Made by a program: the position numbers and the translations under genes. 64,000 nucleotides of DNA from DATBLE01 sp963808815 (lineage in GTDB: Bacteria > Actinomycetota > Thermoleophilia > Gaiellales > Gaiellaceae): the NCBI GenBank assembly GCA_963808815.1, contig CAWEGI010000014.1, positions 186,001 through 250,000 of the forward strand. The letters run 5' to 3'. Below the pieces are notes generated by a model that made no database searches, was not told the origin of the DNA, and worked only from the letters and a program-made list of their open reading frames with translations. Below are positions 15,044 to 24,072 of the stretch, piece by piece; within the stretch, counting starts at the first letter, position 1; every line of letters starts with the position of its first letter.

Positions 15044-17149
15044 TCAGGCGACGCGGCGCGGGCGCCGCCGGCGCCGCGCGGAGCGCATCAGCATCGCCTG
15101 AGCCGACCGCGGCTGGTCACCCTTCTTCGGCTCCCGGCGCTTCCAGTTTCCATCCGGCTGGAGCTCCCACGCGGTGTCGTCCTCCAGCAGCGCGTCGAGC
15201 GTGGCGGCCAGGCGCTGCTGGAGCCGGGCGTCGGCGACGGGCACGACCGCCTCGAGCCGGTGGTCGAGGTTGCGGGGCAGCAGGTCGGCGCTGCCGATGT
15301 AGTACGAGCGCTCACTGCGGGCCTCGAAGTGGAAGACACGGCTGTGCTCGAGGAAGCGGCCGAGGACGCTGCGGACGCGGATGTTCTCGCTCATGCCCTT
15401 CACGCCCGGGCGGAGCGTGCAGACGCTGCGGACGATCAGGTCGATCTTGGCTCCCGCCTGCGAGGCGAGGTAGAGCTCGTCGATGATCGGCCGGTCCGAG
15501 AGGTTGTTCACCTTCACCCGGATGACCGCATGCTTGCCCGCCGCGGCCGCCTGCGCCACCTTGCGGATCTCGTCGATCATGCGATCGCGGAGGTTGAAGG
15601 GGGCGACCAGGAGCTTGCGGAAGGCCTCCGGCCGACCGAAGCCCGTGACGTAGTTGAACAGGTTTGCCACGTCCTCGGCGATCTCGGGATCGGCGGTGAA
15701 CAGCCCGAAGTCCTCGTAGACACGTGCCGTGACGGAGTGGTAGTTGCCGGTGCCGATGTGGACGTAGCGGCGGAGCCCTCCCGGCTCGCGGCGGACGACC
15801 AGCGTCGCCTTGGCGTGGATCTTCAGGTTCGGGAAGCCGTAGACGACGTGGACGCCGGCGCGCTCCAACGACTGCGACCACTCGATGTTGCGGCGCTCGT
15901 CGAACCGCGCCTTCAGCTCGACGAGACAGACGCTTTGCTTGCCGTTCTCGGCCGCCTCGATCAGGGCGGGGACGAGCGGCGTCTCGTCGCTCGTCCGGTA
16001 CACGGTCGCCTTCAGCCCGATCACGTCCGGGTCGCTCGCCGCGCCGCCGACGAAGGCTTCGAAGCTCGACGCGAAGGAGTCGTAGGGATGGTGGACGAGG
16101 ATGTCGGCCTTGGCGATCTCGGAGAAGATGACGCCCGGCCCGCTGCCGAACCGGGTGGTCGTCACCGGCACCCAGGGCTCGTCCTTGAGCTCGGGCCGGT
16201 CGAGCGCGGCCAGCTGCATCGCGTCGGCGAGGTCGAGCAGCCCCGAGACGAGATACACCTGCTGGTCGTCGACACGCAGCCCGCGCTTCAGCCGCTCGAG
16301 CAGGTCGGGCGAGACCGAGTCGGCTACCTCGATGCGCACGATGTCGCCGAAGCGCCGGCGGTGCAGTTCGAGCTGCACCGCCTCGAGCAGGTCGTTCGCC
16401 TCGTCGTCGACCTCGAAGTCGGCGTCCCTCGTCAGCCGGAAGGTCGCGCACTCGCGGATCTCCATCTGGGGGAAGAGCGATTCGAGGAAGTGGGCGATGA
16501 CATCCTCGAGCGGCAGGAAGAGGCCGCGTGTGCCCACCTCGACGAACCGGGGCAACCCCTCCGGCACCTTGACGCGGGCGAGCCGCTCCTCCCCGGTCTC
16601 GGCGTCGCGGACGAAGACCCCGAGGCTGAGCGAGAGGGCGGAGATGTAGGGGAAAGGCTGGCCAGGCCCCACGGCGAGCGGCGTCAGCACCGGATAGATC
16701 TCCTGCCGGAAACGGACGCTGAGCTCCGCGAGCTCCGCCTCCGAGCAGTCTGCGACCGTGCCGATCCGTACGCCCTCGGCGGCGAGCGCCGGCAGCAGGT
16801 CGTCCGCCCACAGCTTCGCCTGCCGCGCATTGAGCTCCTCGACGCGCGTTCGGATCTCGGCGAGCATCGCTCTCGGCGTGCTGCCGTCGTCGGAGCGCAC
16901 GTTCAGCCCCGACGCGGCCTGGTCGAGCAGGCCCGCGACGCGAACGGAGAAGAACTCGTCCATGTGGGACGAAAAGAACGCCGCGTACTTCACGCGCTCC
17001 AGCAGCGGCGCGCTCTTGTCGAACGCCTGCTCGAGCACCCGCCTGCTCCAGTCGAGCCTGGAAAGCTCTCTGTTCAGCAGCCTGCTCGCCGCCTTGGTGC
17101 GTCGAGCGACGGCCGCCTTGCCGTCGACGGACTTCGAAGCCTGGGTCAT
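15044..17149 (-). CDS. ppk1: Polyphosphate kinase 1
   Basis: PPK1 polymerises the gamma-phosphate of ATP into polyphosphate. The 701-aa protein has LLNRELSRLDWSRRVLEQA and VKYAAFFSSHMDEFFSVRVA (N-terminal domain), DILVHHPYDSF, KIHAKATLVVRRE, and YVHIGTGNYHSVTARVYEDF with the expected autophosphorylated His near residue 464. C1/C2 phospholipase-D-like domains follow, with SENIRVRSVLGRFLEHSR and SYYIGSADLLPRNLDHRLE. The chosen ATG (17,149) is 5 nt below the stop of the regulator, giving a regulator-ppk1 operon; a longer reading would overlap that gene. The tail is basic (RRRRRPRRVA). Confidence 0.95.
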   Translation of the reverse strand: MTQASKSVDGKAAVARRTKAASRLLNRELSRLDWSRRVLEQAFDKSAPLLERVKYAAFFSSHMDEFFSVRVAGLLDQAASGLNVRSDDGSTPRAMLAEIRTRVEELNARQAKLWADDLLPALAAEGVRIGTVADCSEAELAELSVRFRQEIYPVLTPLAVGPGQPFPYISALSLSLGVFVRDAETGEERLARVKVPEGLPRFVEVGTRGLFLPLEDVIAHFLESLFPQMEIRECATFRLTRDADFEVDDEANDLLEAVQLELHRRRFGDIVRIEVADSVSPDLLERLKRGLRVDDQQVYLVSGLLDLADAMQLAALDRPELKDEPWVPVTTTRFGSGPGVIFSEIAKADILVHHPYDSFASSFEAFVGGAASDPDVIGLKATVYRTSDETPLVPALIEAAENGKQSVCLVELKARFDERRNIEWSQSLERAGVHVVYGFPNLKIHAKATLVVRREPGGLRRYVHIGTGNYHSVTARVYEDFGLFTADPEIAEDVANLFNYVTGFGRPEAFRKLLVAPFNLRDRMIDEIRKVAQAAAAGKHAVIRVKVNNLSDRPIIDELYLASQAGAKIDLIVRSVCTLRPGVKGMSENIRVRSVLGRFLEHSRVFHFEARSERSYYIGSADLLPRNLDHRLEAVVPVADARLQQRLAATLDALLEDDTAWELQPDGNWKRREPKKGDQPRSAQAMLMRSARRRRRPRRVA

Positions 17150-17153
17150 GTGC

Positions 17154-17849
17154 TTACTTTGACTGGGCTTCGAGCTTGTAGCCAACTCCGTGCCGCGTGT
17201 GGATGAAGGTGTGATGGGACGATTGCCGGTCGATCTTGTCACGAAGCTTCCGCACGAAGACGTCGACGGTGCGGTCACGGTAGCGCTGCCGGCGACCCCA
17301 GATGCGCTGCATCAGCTCCTCGCGGCTCACCACGCGACCCCGCTCGAGCGCGAGTGCGTGGAGGAGGCGGAACTCTGTGAGCGTCAGCTCGGCGCTGCGC
17401 CCGTCGACGAACGCCTGGACGTTGGCCGGGTCGATGATCAGCTCCTCGATCTCGATGCGCTCGCCGCGGTCGGGCGACTGCGCCCTGACGCCGCGGCGGA
17501 CCGCCGCGCGGACACGCGCGACCAGCTCGCCCATCGAGAACGGCTTCACCAGGTAGTCGTCGGCGCCGAGTTCGAGGGCCCGGATGCGGTCGCCCTCGGT
17601 GCCGCGCGCGCTGACCACCACGATCGGCGTGCCGATTCCCTCGCCCCGGACCGTCTCGATCAGCTCCCAGCCGTCGAGCCCGGGGAGCATCAGGTCGAGC
17701 ACGCATGCGTCGGGGCGCTCGTAGCGGAGCCGGGCGAGACCGAGCTCGCCCCGCTCGACCGCCACGGCGTCGAAGCCGCCCGCCTCGAGATGTCGCGCCA
17801 TGCCGTCGGCGATCACGTCGTCGTCCTCGACGATCAGCACGCGAGGCAT
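17154..17849 (-). CDS. phoP: PhoP/RegX3-like response regulator
   Basis: The 231-aa OmpR-family regulator has a receiver domain with D9/D10, phospho-acceptor D52 (VLDLMLPG), S80 and K102 (VKPFSMGELV), and a winged helix with LTLTEFRLLHAL, REELMQRIWG, VDVFVRKLRDKI and TRHGVGYKL. It diverges from the histidine kinase at 17,908 and is co-directional with ppk1. A triple PHO box lies just upstream, implying autoregulation. Together with pst, pit and phoX this supports a phosphate-starvation regulator; the name is by context, and RegX3 would fit equally well. Confidence 0.9.
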   Translation of the reverse strand: MPRVLIVEDDDVIADGMARHLEAGGFDAVAVERGELGLARLRYERPDACVLDLMLPGLDGWELIETVRGEGIGTPIVVVSARGTEGDRIRALELGADDYLVKPFSMGELVARVRAAVRRGVRAQSPDRGERIEIEELIIDPANVQAFVDGRSAELTLTEFRLLHALALERGRVVSREELMQRIWGRRQRYRDRTVDVFVRKLRDKIDRQSSHHTFIHTRHGVGYKLEAQSK

Positions 17850-17884
17850 GGCACCTACGATAGATCCGACCTCCGCAGAGAGCC

Positions 17885-17917
17885 GGTGACGATCTGGTGA
17901 CAATCTGGTGAAGCTCT
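17885..17917 (-). promoter_or_regulatory. PHO box between the regulator and kinase genes
   Basis: Three 11-bp direct repeats (minus strand CTTCACC, TGTCACC and CGTCACC, each followed by AGAT or a variant) face the response-regulator gene. The array covers the GTG start of the divergent kinase at 17,908, so the same protein could control both genes. Confidence 0.75.
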
Positions 17918-18886
17918 TCATCCGTCGTGCGCCGGCTGCCCCACCACAGCCGCCGGAGTCTCCGCGGGCGGACGTCGACCGCGCCCGCGCCCTGATCGAG
18001 GAGAGCCGCGAGATCGTGATCGTCCTCGACGAGTCCCGCCGCGTCGTCACCGCGAGCCGGCGCGCCCGCGAGTCTCTCGACGGGCTCGTCGAGGGCTCCG
18101 ATCTTCGCGGATGAGCTGCTCCACCTCGGCGGGCGGACGCCGATCGAGATCCCCTATACGCTCGGCGAGCGCCAGGAGACGCTCGTCTACCTGAGCGCGC
18201 CCGGCGACCTCGCCGCCTACCAGGAGCTCAGGGCCGGCTTCACCGCCGCCGTTTCCCACGAGCTGCGGACGCCGCTGGCGCGGCTGATGGCGCTGCTCGA
18301 GAGCGCGCTGCTGCCGGGCGCCGACCAGGACGACCTGATCGGGCGGGCGAAAGGCGAGATCGAGCGAATCGGCGAGCTGATCGACGACGTGTTGTTCCTC
18401 AGCGAGCTCGAGAGCGGTCGGGCAGTCGTCGCGCTCGGCTCGATCAGGGCGCTGCCCGTCATCGACCAGGTCGTCGCCGAGGCGGCCGACCGGGCAGCCG
18501 CCGCAGGCGTCGACCTCAGGGTCGAGTGCACTGCCTCGTTCGATCTGCCGCTGCGGGCGCGGATGCTGCAGGTGGTGGTCGGGAACCTGGTCGAGAACTC
18601 GATCCGCTACGCAGGCCCAGGCGTGACCTGCACGGTGTCGTGCAGCGAGGACGCCGACGGGCGGATTCTCCGCGTCTCGGACGACGGCTCCGGGGTTCCG
18701 GAAGACGACCTGCCGCGCCTCTTCGAGCGCTTCTACCGCGCCGACCACGCCCGCTCGAGCCGCGGCACCGGCCTCGGCCTCGCGATCGTGAAGCACGTCG
18801 TCGCCGCGGCAGGCGGCTCGGTCGAGGCAACCGCAACTCCCGGCGGCGGCCTCACCGTCACGTGCTCCTTCCCGGCCGGGCTCTGA
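17908..18886 (+). CDS. phoR: PhoR-like sensor histidine kinase, one frameshift
   Basis: This kinase gene is broken once near 18,105. The N-terminal part (GTG 17,908) reads as a PAS-like segment, VDRARALIEESREIVIVLDE. After the shift it continues FADELLHLGGR, then the phospho-acceptor box AVSHELRTPLARLMALLES, N box VVVGNLVENSIRYA, G1 VSDDGSGVPEDDLPRLFERF and G2 SRGTGLGLAIVKHVV. No transmembrane helix is evident, as in short cytoplasmic PhoR/SenX3-like kinases that sense through PhoU/Pst. It diverges from the PhoP-like gene and is followed by the PhoU-like DUF47 gene. The frameshift is probably a sequence error. Confidence 0.88.
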
Positions 18887-18900
18887 TAGACAACCGGGCC

Positions 18901-19521
18901 GTGCGGATCCGCTTCACACCCGAGCGCAAGGAGTTCTTCGAGCTGTTCTCGCGCGCGTCCTCGAACGCGGTCGACGTCGCGCGGCTCGGGCTGGAGCTGT
19001 TCGAGCGCTTCCCCCAGGACGGCGCCGAGCTGATCGGCCGGATCAAGGAGCTCGAGCACACGGGCGACGATCTCACGCACGAGATCGTCAACCAGATCAA
19101 CAAGACCTTCGTCACCCCGTTCGACCGCGACGACATCTACCGGCTCGCCGCCGCGATCGACGACGTCTGCGACTTCGTCGACGAGGCCGCCGACCACCTG
19201 GGCTCATGGGGCGTCTCCGAGGTGCCGCCCGACGCGCGCACTCTCGCCGACATCGTCCTCCGCCAGACGATCCTCCTCGACGAGGCCGTGCAGCGTCTGG
19301 ACGGCTTCAAGGACTCGAGCCGCCAGCTGAACGAGCTGCGCGACCTCGAGGACGAGGGCGACCGCCTGTTCCGCGACGGCGTCGGCGCGCTCTTCCGGTC
19401 GGGCGCCGACCCGCTGATGGTGATCCGGTGGAAGGACATCTACGAGGGGCTCGAGGAGGCGGTCGACGCCTGCGAGAACGCAGCCGACGTGCTCGAGGCG
19501 ATCTTGGTCAAGAACCGCTGA
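18901..19521 (+). CDS. DUF47 (PhoU-like, UPF0111) protein
   Basis: The 206-aa all-helical PhoU-like protein of the DUF47 family starts at GTG 18,901, 14 nt after the kinase. Typical text is RFTPERKEFFELFSRASSNA, IKELEHTGDDLTHEIVNQIN, KTFVTPFDRDDIYRLAAAID, DVCDFVDEAADHL and KDIYEGLEEAVDACENAADV. DUF47 genes usually sit directly before Pit transporters, as here (9 nt apart), and are thought to modulate Pit activity. Confidence 0.92.
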   Translation: MRIRFTPERKEFFELFSRASSNAVDVARLGLELFERFPQDGAELIGRIKELEHTGDDLTHEIVNQINKTFVTPFDRDDIYRLAAAIDDVCDFVDEAADHLGSWGVSEVPPDARTLADIVLRQTILLDEAVQRLDGFKDSSRQLNELRDLEDEGDRLFRDGVGALFRSGADPLMVIRWKDIYEGLEEAVDACENAADVLEAILVKNR

Positions 19522-19530
19522 CGGCACGCC

Positions 19531-20523
19531 GTGGAAGGCGACATCCTCCTCGTCATCGTGGTCGTCGTCGCCCTCGGCTTCGACTTCACCAACGGCTTCC
19601 ACGACACGGCAAACGCGGTCGCGACGTCGATCTCGACCCGTGCGCTGCCGCCGAGGCTGGCGGTCGCGGTCGCATCCGTCGCCAACCTCGTCGGTGCCTT
19701 CGTCACCACCGCGGTCGCCACGACGGTCGGGAGCGGCGTGCTGGACACCGAGCTCGTGACCACCAAGACCGTGCTCGCGGCGCTCTTCGGCGCGATCGCC
19801 TGGAACCTCGCCACGTGGTGGCTCGGGCTGCCGTCGAGCTCGTCGCACGCGCTGATCGGCGGCCTGGTAGGTGCCGCCTTGGCTCAGTCCGGGGCGGAAG
19901 GCGTCCAGTGGCACAACCTGGCCCACAAGGTGGTGATCCCGGCGTTCATCGCCCCGACGATCGCCTTCGGGGCCGCCTTCGTCCTGTTGATCGCGATCTT
20001 CTGGGTCTTCCAGCGGATGCCGTCCTCACCGGCGAACCGGACGTTCCGGATCGGGCAGCTGTTCTCCGGCACCTTCGTCGCGTTCACGCACGGGGCGAAC
20101 GACGCGCAGAAGACGATGGGTGTGATCGCGCTCGCACTGCTCGCGAACGGCTCGATCGACACCTTCTACATCCCGACCTGGGTGAAGGTCACCGCCGCCG
20201 TTGCGATCGCCGCCGGCACCTACGTCGGCGGCTGGCGGATCATGCGCACGATCGGCCAGCGGTTGTACAAGATGGAGCCGCCGGCCGGCTTCGCCGCGCA
20301 GGCGACCGCGGGCGCAGTCATCGACGTCGCCACCCGGCTCGGGTATCCGCTCTCGACCACGCATGTGATCTCCGGCGCCGTGCTCGGCTCCGGCTCGACG
20401 CGCCGCTTCCGCGCCGTGCGCTGGGGCATCGCCGGGAACATCGTGTTCGCGTGGTTCCTGACAATTCCGGCCGCGGCCCTCGTCTCCGCGGCGCTGTACT
20501 GGCCGGTGGAAGCGATCTTCTAG
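19531..20523 (+). CDS. pit: Pit family low-affinity inorganic phosphate transporter
   Basis: The 330-aa polytopic membrane protein has the duplicated PiT signature: GFDFTNGFHDTANAVATSIS near residue 17 and AFTHGANDAQKTMGVIALAL in the second half. About ten hydrophobic helices are visible, and SSSSHALIGGLVGAAL and LSTTHVISGAVLG are the paired loop motifs. The start is GTG 19,531 (VEGDILLVIVV). It imports metal-phosphate by proton symport (family knowledge). It forms an operon with the DUF47 gene, and probably with the kinase. Confidence 0.93.
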   Translation: MEGDILLVIVVVVALGFDFTNGFHDTANAVATSISTRALPPRLAVAVASVANLVGAFVTTAVATTVGSGVLDTELVTTKTVLAALFGAIAWNLATWWLGLPSSSSHALIGGLVGAALAQSGAEGVQWHNLAHKVVIPAFIAPTIAFGAAFVLLIAIFWVFQRMPSSPANRTFRIGQLFSGTFVAFTHGANDAQKTMGVIALALLANGSIDTFYIPTWVKVTAAVAIAAGTYVGGWRIMRTIGQRLYKMEPPAGFAAQATAGAVIDVATRLGYPLSTTHVISGAVLGSGSTRRFRAVRWGIAGNIVFAWFLTIPAAALVSAALYWPVEAIF

Positions 20524-20531
20524 CCGTCCGC

Positions 20532-20571
20532 TTCAACCGAACCTTCCCCGGCCCTTCACCGTCCCCGTACC
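20532..20571 (+). promoter_or_regulatory. Putative PHO box before a 59-aa gene
   Basis: CTTCCCC (20,543) and CTTCACC (20,554) are 11 bp apart, with weaker flanking units ending in CC at the same period (20,537 and 20,570). They face the small gene at 20,599. This is weaker than the pstS and regulator boxes. Confidence 0.5.
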
Positions 20572-20598
20572 CACGGTGACGGCCATCGGCGCAGACTG

Positions 20599-20778
20599 AT
20601 GGTCGTGGAGTCCCAACGCGTAGAGAGCGGTTTCGTCCTCCTCCTGACAGCGGAAGAGCGCGCCGCTCTCATGCGCGTCCTCCGCGTGGTCGAGGACAAC
20701 TGGTGGCTCGACGAGCTCGAAGGCGCTCTGCTCGCCCGCCTGGAGCTCGCCGAGACCGTCTTCGCTCCTGCCGCCTGA
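20599..20778 (+). CDS. Hypothetical 59-aa protein, possible Pho regulon member
   Basis: An ATG-started small ORF encodes an acidic, mostly helical 59-aa protein: MVVESQRVESGFVLLLTAEE, then RAALMRVLRVVEDNWWLDEL, then an alanine/leucine-rich end. There is no signal peptide or known motif. It lies downstream of pit and a PHO-box-like repeat, and upstream of a strong hairpin (20,871-20,898). The pattern LLLTAEERAALMRVL looks like a genuine amphipathic helix. Function is unknown. Confidence 0.5.
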   Translation: MVVESQRVESGFVLLLTAEERAALMRVLRVVEDNWWLDELEGALLARLELAETVFAPAA

Positions 20779-20870
20779 CACTCGTCCGCAGCTGCGGGCC
20801 GTGGCCCTTCGGGGGGAAGGGCATCGGCCCGCGGTCCGCTTCGGGATCATGCGACCCGACTCGAGAACGT

Positions 20871-20898
20871 CTGCGGGCGCCCTCTCGGGCGCCCGCAG
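20871..20898. terminator. Bidirectional hairpin between the small gene and pstS
   Basis: A perfect 12-bp inverted repeat (CTGCGGGCGCCC / GGGCGCCCGCAG) with a 4-nt TCTC loop separates the convergent small gene and pstS. There is no T-run, as is usual in high-GC actinobacteria. Confidence 0.75.
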
Positions 20899-20922
20899 CA
20901 ACCAGCACCGGAGCGGAGGGTG

Positions 20923-21973
20923 CTAGGTCTGGACCTTCCTCAGTGTTTTCTCGGAGGCGACCAGCACGTGCTTCGGGATCGGCACGTACCGGAGCTTCAC
21001 CCCGTACTTCTGGCCGCCGGTGAGCGCCCAGAAGATGAACTTCCTGAGCGGGTCGGCGTTCGAGGTGCTCGCCGGAATGATGACGTAGGTGTAGGTGGCG
21101 ATCGGGTACGCGAACAGCGCCGATTTCGGCGGGTTCACGATGTGCAGCTCGTTGTTCGCGCCAATCTTCTTGGTCGCCACGGACGCAGCGGTGATCGACT
21201 TGATGCCCGGAGTCGTGTACTTGCCGGCCGCATTGCGGACGGCCATCACCGGAATATGATTCGTCACCGCATAGGCGATGTCCGCGTAGCCGACTGCGCC
21301 CTCGGTGTTCTTGACGACGCCGGCGACGCCGGATGAGCCTCTCCCGCCGACGCCCGTGGGAAACGGAGGCTGTGTGGAGATCCCGATCTTGGACTTGAAG
21401 GCGGGACTGACGGCCGACAGGTAGTCGGTGAAGTTGTACGACGTCCCGGACCCGTCCGAGCGGTAGACCGGAGTAATCGTCGTGTCGGGAAGCGAGACAC
21501 CCGGATTCAACTTTGCGATTTGCGGGTCATTCCACTTCTTGACCGTGCCGAGATACATCGCCGCCAGGACCGGCCCCGTGATCTTGAGCGGGGCACGGCG
21601 CGTTCGTCTTGACATTGACCATCACAGAGGTCCCGCCGAGCGCCCACGGAATCTGGAGGCATCCCTTGCACGCAGTGATCTGATCCGGGGTCAACGGTGC
21701 GTCGGACGCACCGAAGTCGACCGTGCGATTCGTGATCGCCTGGATCCCGCCGCCTGAGCCGATCGGCTGATACACGATGTCGACGCCGGTGAGCGACGGG
21801 TAGGCCGCTTGCCACTGAGAGACGAGTGGCTGGACGAACGTGCTTCCCGCACCCACCAGTCGGCCAGCCGAACGCTTGCTGTGGCTCGCTGCGGCCGCAG
21901 TCGCCAGGCAGCCGGCCAGCAACGCGCACGCGACCAGAATCGACGTCGTGCGCCTCGTGACACTAAACCTCAT
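20923..21973 (-). CDS. pstS: PstS phosphate-binding lipoprotein, one frameshift
   Basis: PstS captures periplasmic or extracellular phosphate for the Pst ABC transporter. ATG 21,973 follows a purine-rich GGGAGAG ribosome site. The signal peptide ends in a lipobox LAGC (residues 19-22). Mature text VGAGSTFVQPLVSQWQAAY, GSGGGIQAITNRTVDFGASD (phosphate-binding loop) and PWALGGTSVMVNV is followed by a frameshift near 21,597. The rest reads ITGPVLAAMYLGTVKKWNDP, VYRSDGSGTSYNFTDYLS and GAVGYADIAY. A strong PHO box is upstream. pstA and pstC lie upstream on the same strand. Confidence 0.92.
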
Positions 21974-22055
21974 CTCGAATCTCTCCCTTCCCTCGTTTTC
22001 CGCCCCATTCGGCGGCACGAGTGTGCCCCGTTCGACGCGGCGCGTGGGCTTAGCC

Positions 22056-22088
22056 GTGGTGACGTTTTGGTGACGACCTGGTGTTCGA
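22056..22088 (-). promoter_or_regulatory. PHO box upstream of pstS
   Basis: On the minus strand GAACACC, CGTCACC and CGTCACC repeat at exact 11-bp spacing and point to pstS, 83 nt before its ATG. This suggests pstS has its own phosphate-starvation promoter apart from pstC/pstA. Confidence 0.75.
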
Positions 22089-22108
22089 AACGAACTTGCT
22101 TTTCGAAG

Positions 22109-23009
22109 CTATCGGGACGTGAGCTTGCGTTCGTGCCGCGACAGGAGGTACCGGGCCGTCAAGCTCAAGATGAGCACGAAAATCATCAGGACGAACGCCG
22201 CCGCCCACGCCTGGTTGTTGAGGGCTGGGTCAGGCGACTCCGAGTCGAAGAGAATCAGGAGCGGTACGGCAGCCATGGCTTGGCTCGGGTCGGTGGTGAC
22301 CTGGTTCGGCAGAAAGATCGACGTGGTGAACAGCAGCGGCGCTGTTTCCCCGGCCGCCCTGGCGATCGCGAGCGTGGCACCGGTCATGATCCCGCCGATC
22401 GCAGAGGGCATGACGACGAAGAGGACCGTACGCCACTTGCTCACACCCAGGGCGAAGCTGCCGTACCTGAGCGAGTCGGGCACCAGGCCCAAGCACCTCG
22501 ATCGTCGAGCGGGCCACGACCGGGAGCATCACGATCGACAGCGCCACCGAGCCCTTCCACGCGGCGTATCCCGAACCGACAACCAGCAGCGCGTAGGCGA
22601 AGATGCCGACGACAATCGAAGGCACCCCGTTCAGCACGTCGAGGGCCAGCCTGACGAAGCGCCCGACACTGTTGGTGCCGAACTCTGCGACGTAGATAGC
22701 GATCAGGATGCCCACTGGCAATGTGATCGCTGTGGCAATCCCCACCATGATCACCGTTCCCACGAGCCCGTTTGCGATGCCACCGCCCGTCTCCCCGAAC
22801 GTCACCTGGCTCTGGGTGAAAAGGTCGAGGTTGAGCGCCTTGATCCCGCGCAGGAAGACGGAGCCCACGACCAGGGCGAGCACGCCGATCGCCAGGAACG
22901 CCGCCAAGACGGAAACCAGCTTGGCGATGCGGTTGACCCGCAGTCGCCGCCGGGACCTTCCGGTGGCTCTTAGCGAGAACGGCTCGGTGCTTGCGGCTTC
23001 CACGCTCAA
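22109..23009 (-). CDS. pstA: PstA phosphate ABC permease, one frameshift
   Basis: This is one of the two membrane subunits of the Pst importer. The first part shows KLVSVLAAFLAIGVLALVVG (TM1), GGGIANGLVGTVIMVGIATA and LDVLNGVPSIVVGIFAYALL (the PSIVxG motif). A frameshift near 22,495 is followed by LRYGSFALGVSKWRTVLFVV and GIMTGATLAIARAAGETAPL, the EAA-type loop contacting PstB. The start is TTG 23,009, overlapping the pstC stop (TTGA), or GTG 23,003. The break is most likely a sequence error. Confidence 0.92.
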
Positions 23010-23977
23010 ACCCGCTGCGTGACGTCGTAGCGGCGCACGATCAGCAGCGCGGCAAAGTTGACGACCAGCGAGATGACGAGCAGGATCACTCCGAGGTAGA
23101 ACAGGGACGCGACCTGCAGGTTCGATGCTGCTGCCTGGTACTGCGCGGCGATTCGGCTTGCCAACGTGTCTCCCGTATCGAACAAGTTCGCGGTCAGGTG
23201 CGCCGTCGTACCGATCACCTGCGTGACGGCGATCGCCTCACCGAGCGCACGGCCGGCTCCCAGGAGAACGGCCGAAATCAGGCCACCGCGCGTGTACGAC
23301 AGTACGACGCCCCTGACCATCTCCCATTGGGTCAGGCCAAGACCGAGCGCTCCTTCTTTGATGTCCGACGGGACCTGAAGAAAGAGGTCGCGACTGATCG
23401 AGGCGGTGATCGGCACGATCATGATCGTCAGCACGAGGACCGCGGTGAACATGGTGCTGCCGGAGATCGGCTGGGTGGCGAAGAACGGCGTCCAGCCGAA
23501 TGCCGAATTCAGCCACGGCCCGAACTCCTGATGCACGACCGGACCAAGCACGAGGATCCCCCAGAGCCCCAGGACGACGCTCGGGATCGCGGCGAGCATT
23601 TCGACCAGCGAGCCGACCACGCCGCGAACGCCGTTTGGCGCCAGCTCGCTCAAGTAGAGCCCGATCGCGATTGCGACCGGAGCGGCAAGAAGGACGGCAA
23701 AACCAGTTACGTAGAGCGTGGTGACCAGGAAATCGAGCGCCCCGAACTGGTTTGTGACGGCATTCCAGGTCTGGTCCCAGACAAACGAGATCCCGAACGT
23801 GCTGATCGAGAGCCGCGCCCCTGCGATCACCTTGTAGATGATCAGACCAATCAGGGCCACTACGCCGACGGCGGCCAGCGCGGAGACCCAGCGAAGGGTG
23901 AAATCTCCTATCCGGTCTACGAGCGAACGCTGTGATTCAAGCGTCTGCCGTTCAACCTCGGCCGCCGGGACGTCCAT
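23006..23977 (-). CDS. pstC: PstC phosphate ABC permease
   Basis: The 323-aa permease has six or more hydrophobic segments, including WVSALAAVGVVALIGLIIYK, LYVTGFAVLLAAPVAIAIGL, LVEMLAAIPSVVLGLWGILV and the coupling loop EGALGLGLTQWEMVRGVVL. It pairs with PstA to form the membrane channel. ATG 23,977 is divergent from pstB, with a PHO box in the 95-nt gap. The stop overlaps the pstA start. Confidence 0.95.
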   Translation of the reverse strand: MDVPAAEVERQTLESQRSLVDRIGDFTLRWVSALAAVGVVALIGLIIYKVIAGARLSISTFGISFVWDQTWNAVTNQFGALDFLVTTLYVTGFAVLLAAPVAIAIGLYLSELAPNGVRGVVGSLVEMLAAIPSVVLGLWGILVLGPVVHQEFGPWLNSAFGWTPFFATQPISGSTMFTAVLVLTIMIVPITASISRDLFLQVPSDIKEGALGLGLTQWEMVRGVVLSYTRGGLISAVLLGAGRALGEAIAVTQVIGTTAHLTANLFDTGDTLASRIAAQYQAAASNLQVASLFYLGVILLVISLVVNFAALLIVRRYDVTQRV

Positions 23978-24018
23978 GCACGCTGAGCTTTACAGGTGGG
24001 CCAAGGGTCAGAGACCTC

Positions 24019-24051
24019 GTTCACCAGGTCGACACAACAACTTCACACCTA
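24019..24051 (+). promoter_or_regulatory. PHO box between pstC and pstB
   Basis: GTTCACC (24,019), a degenerate middle unit CGACACA (24,030) and CTTCACA (24,041) lie 11 bp apart in the pstB direction. Since the gap to pstC is short, one site may serve both divergent transcripts. Confidence 0.6.
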
Positions 24052-24072
24052 CTAGACGCGAGGCGGCTGAGG

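Noticed and set aside
14477..17206. 909-codon plus-strand frame over ppx and ppk1
   Set aside because: It is antisense to two clearly coding genes and has no recognisable motif.
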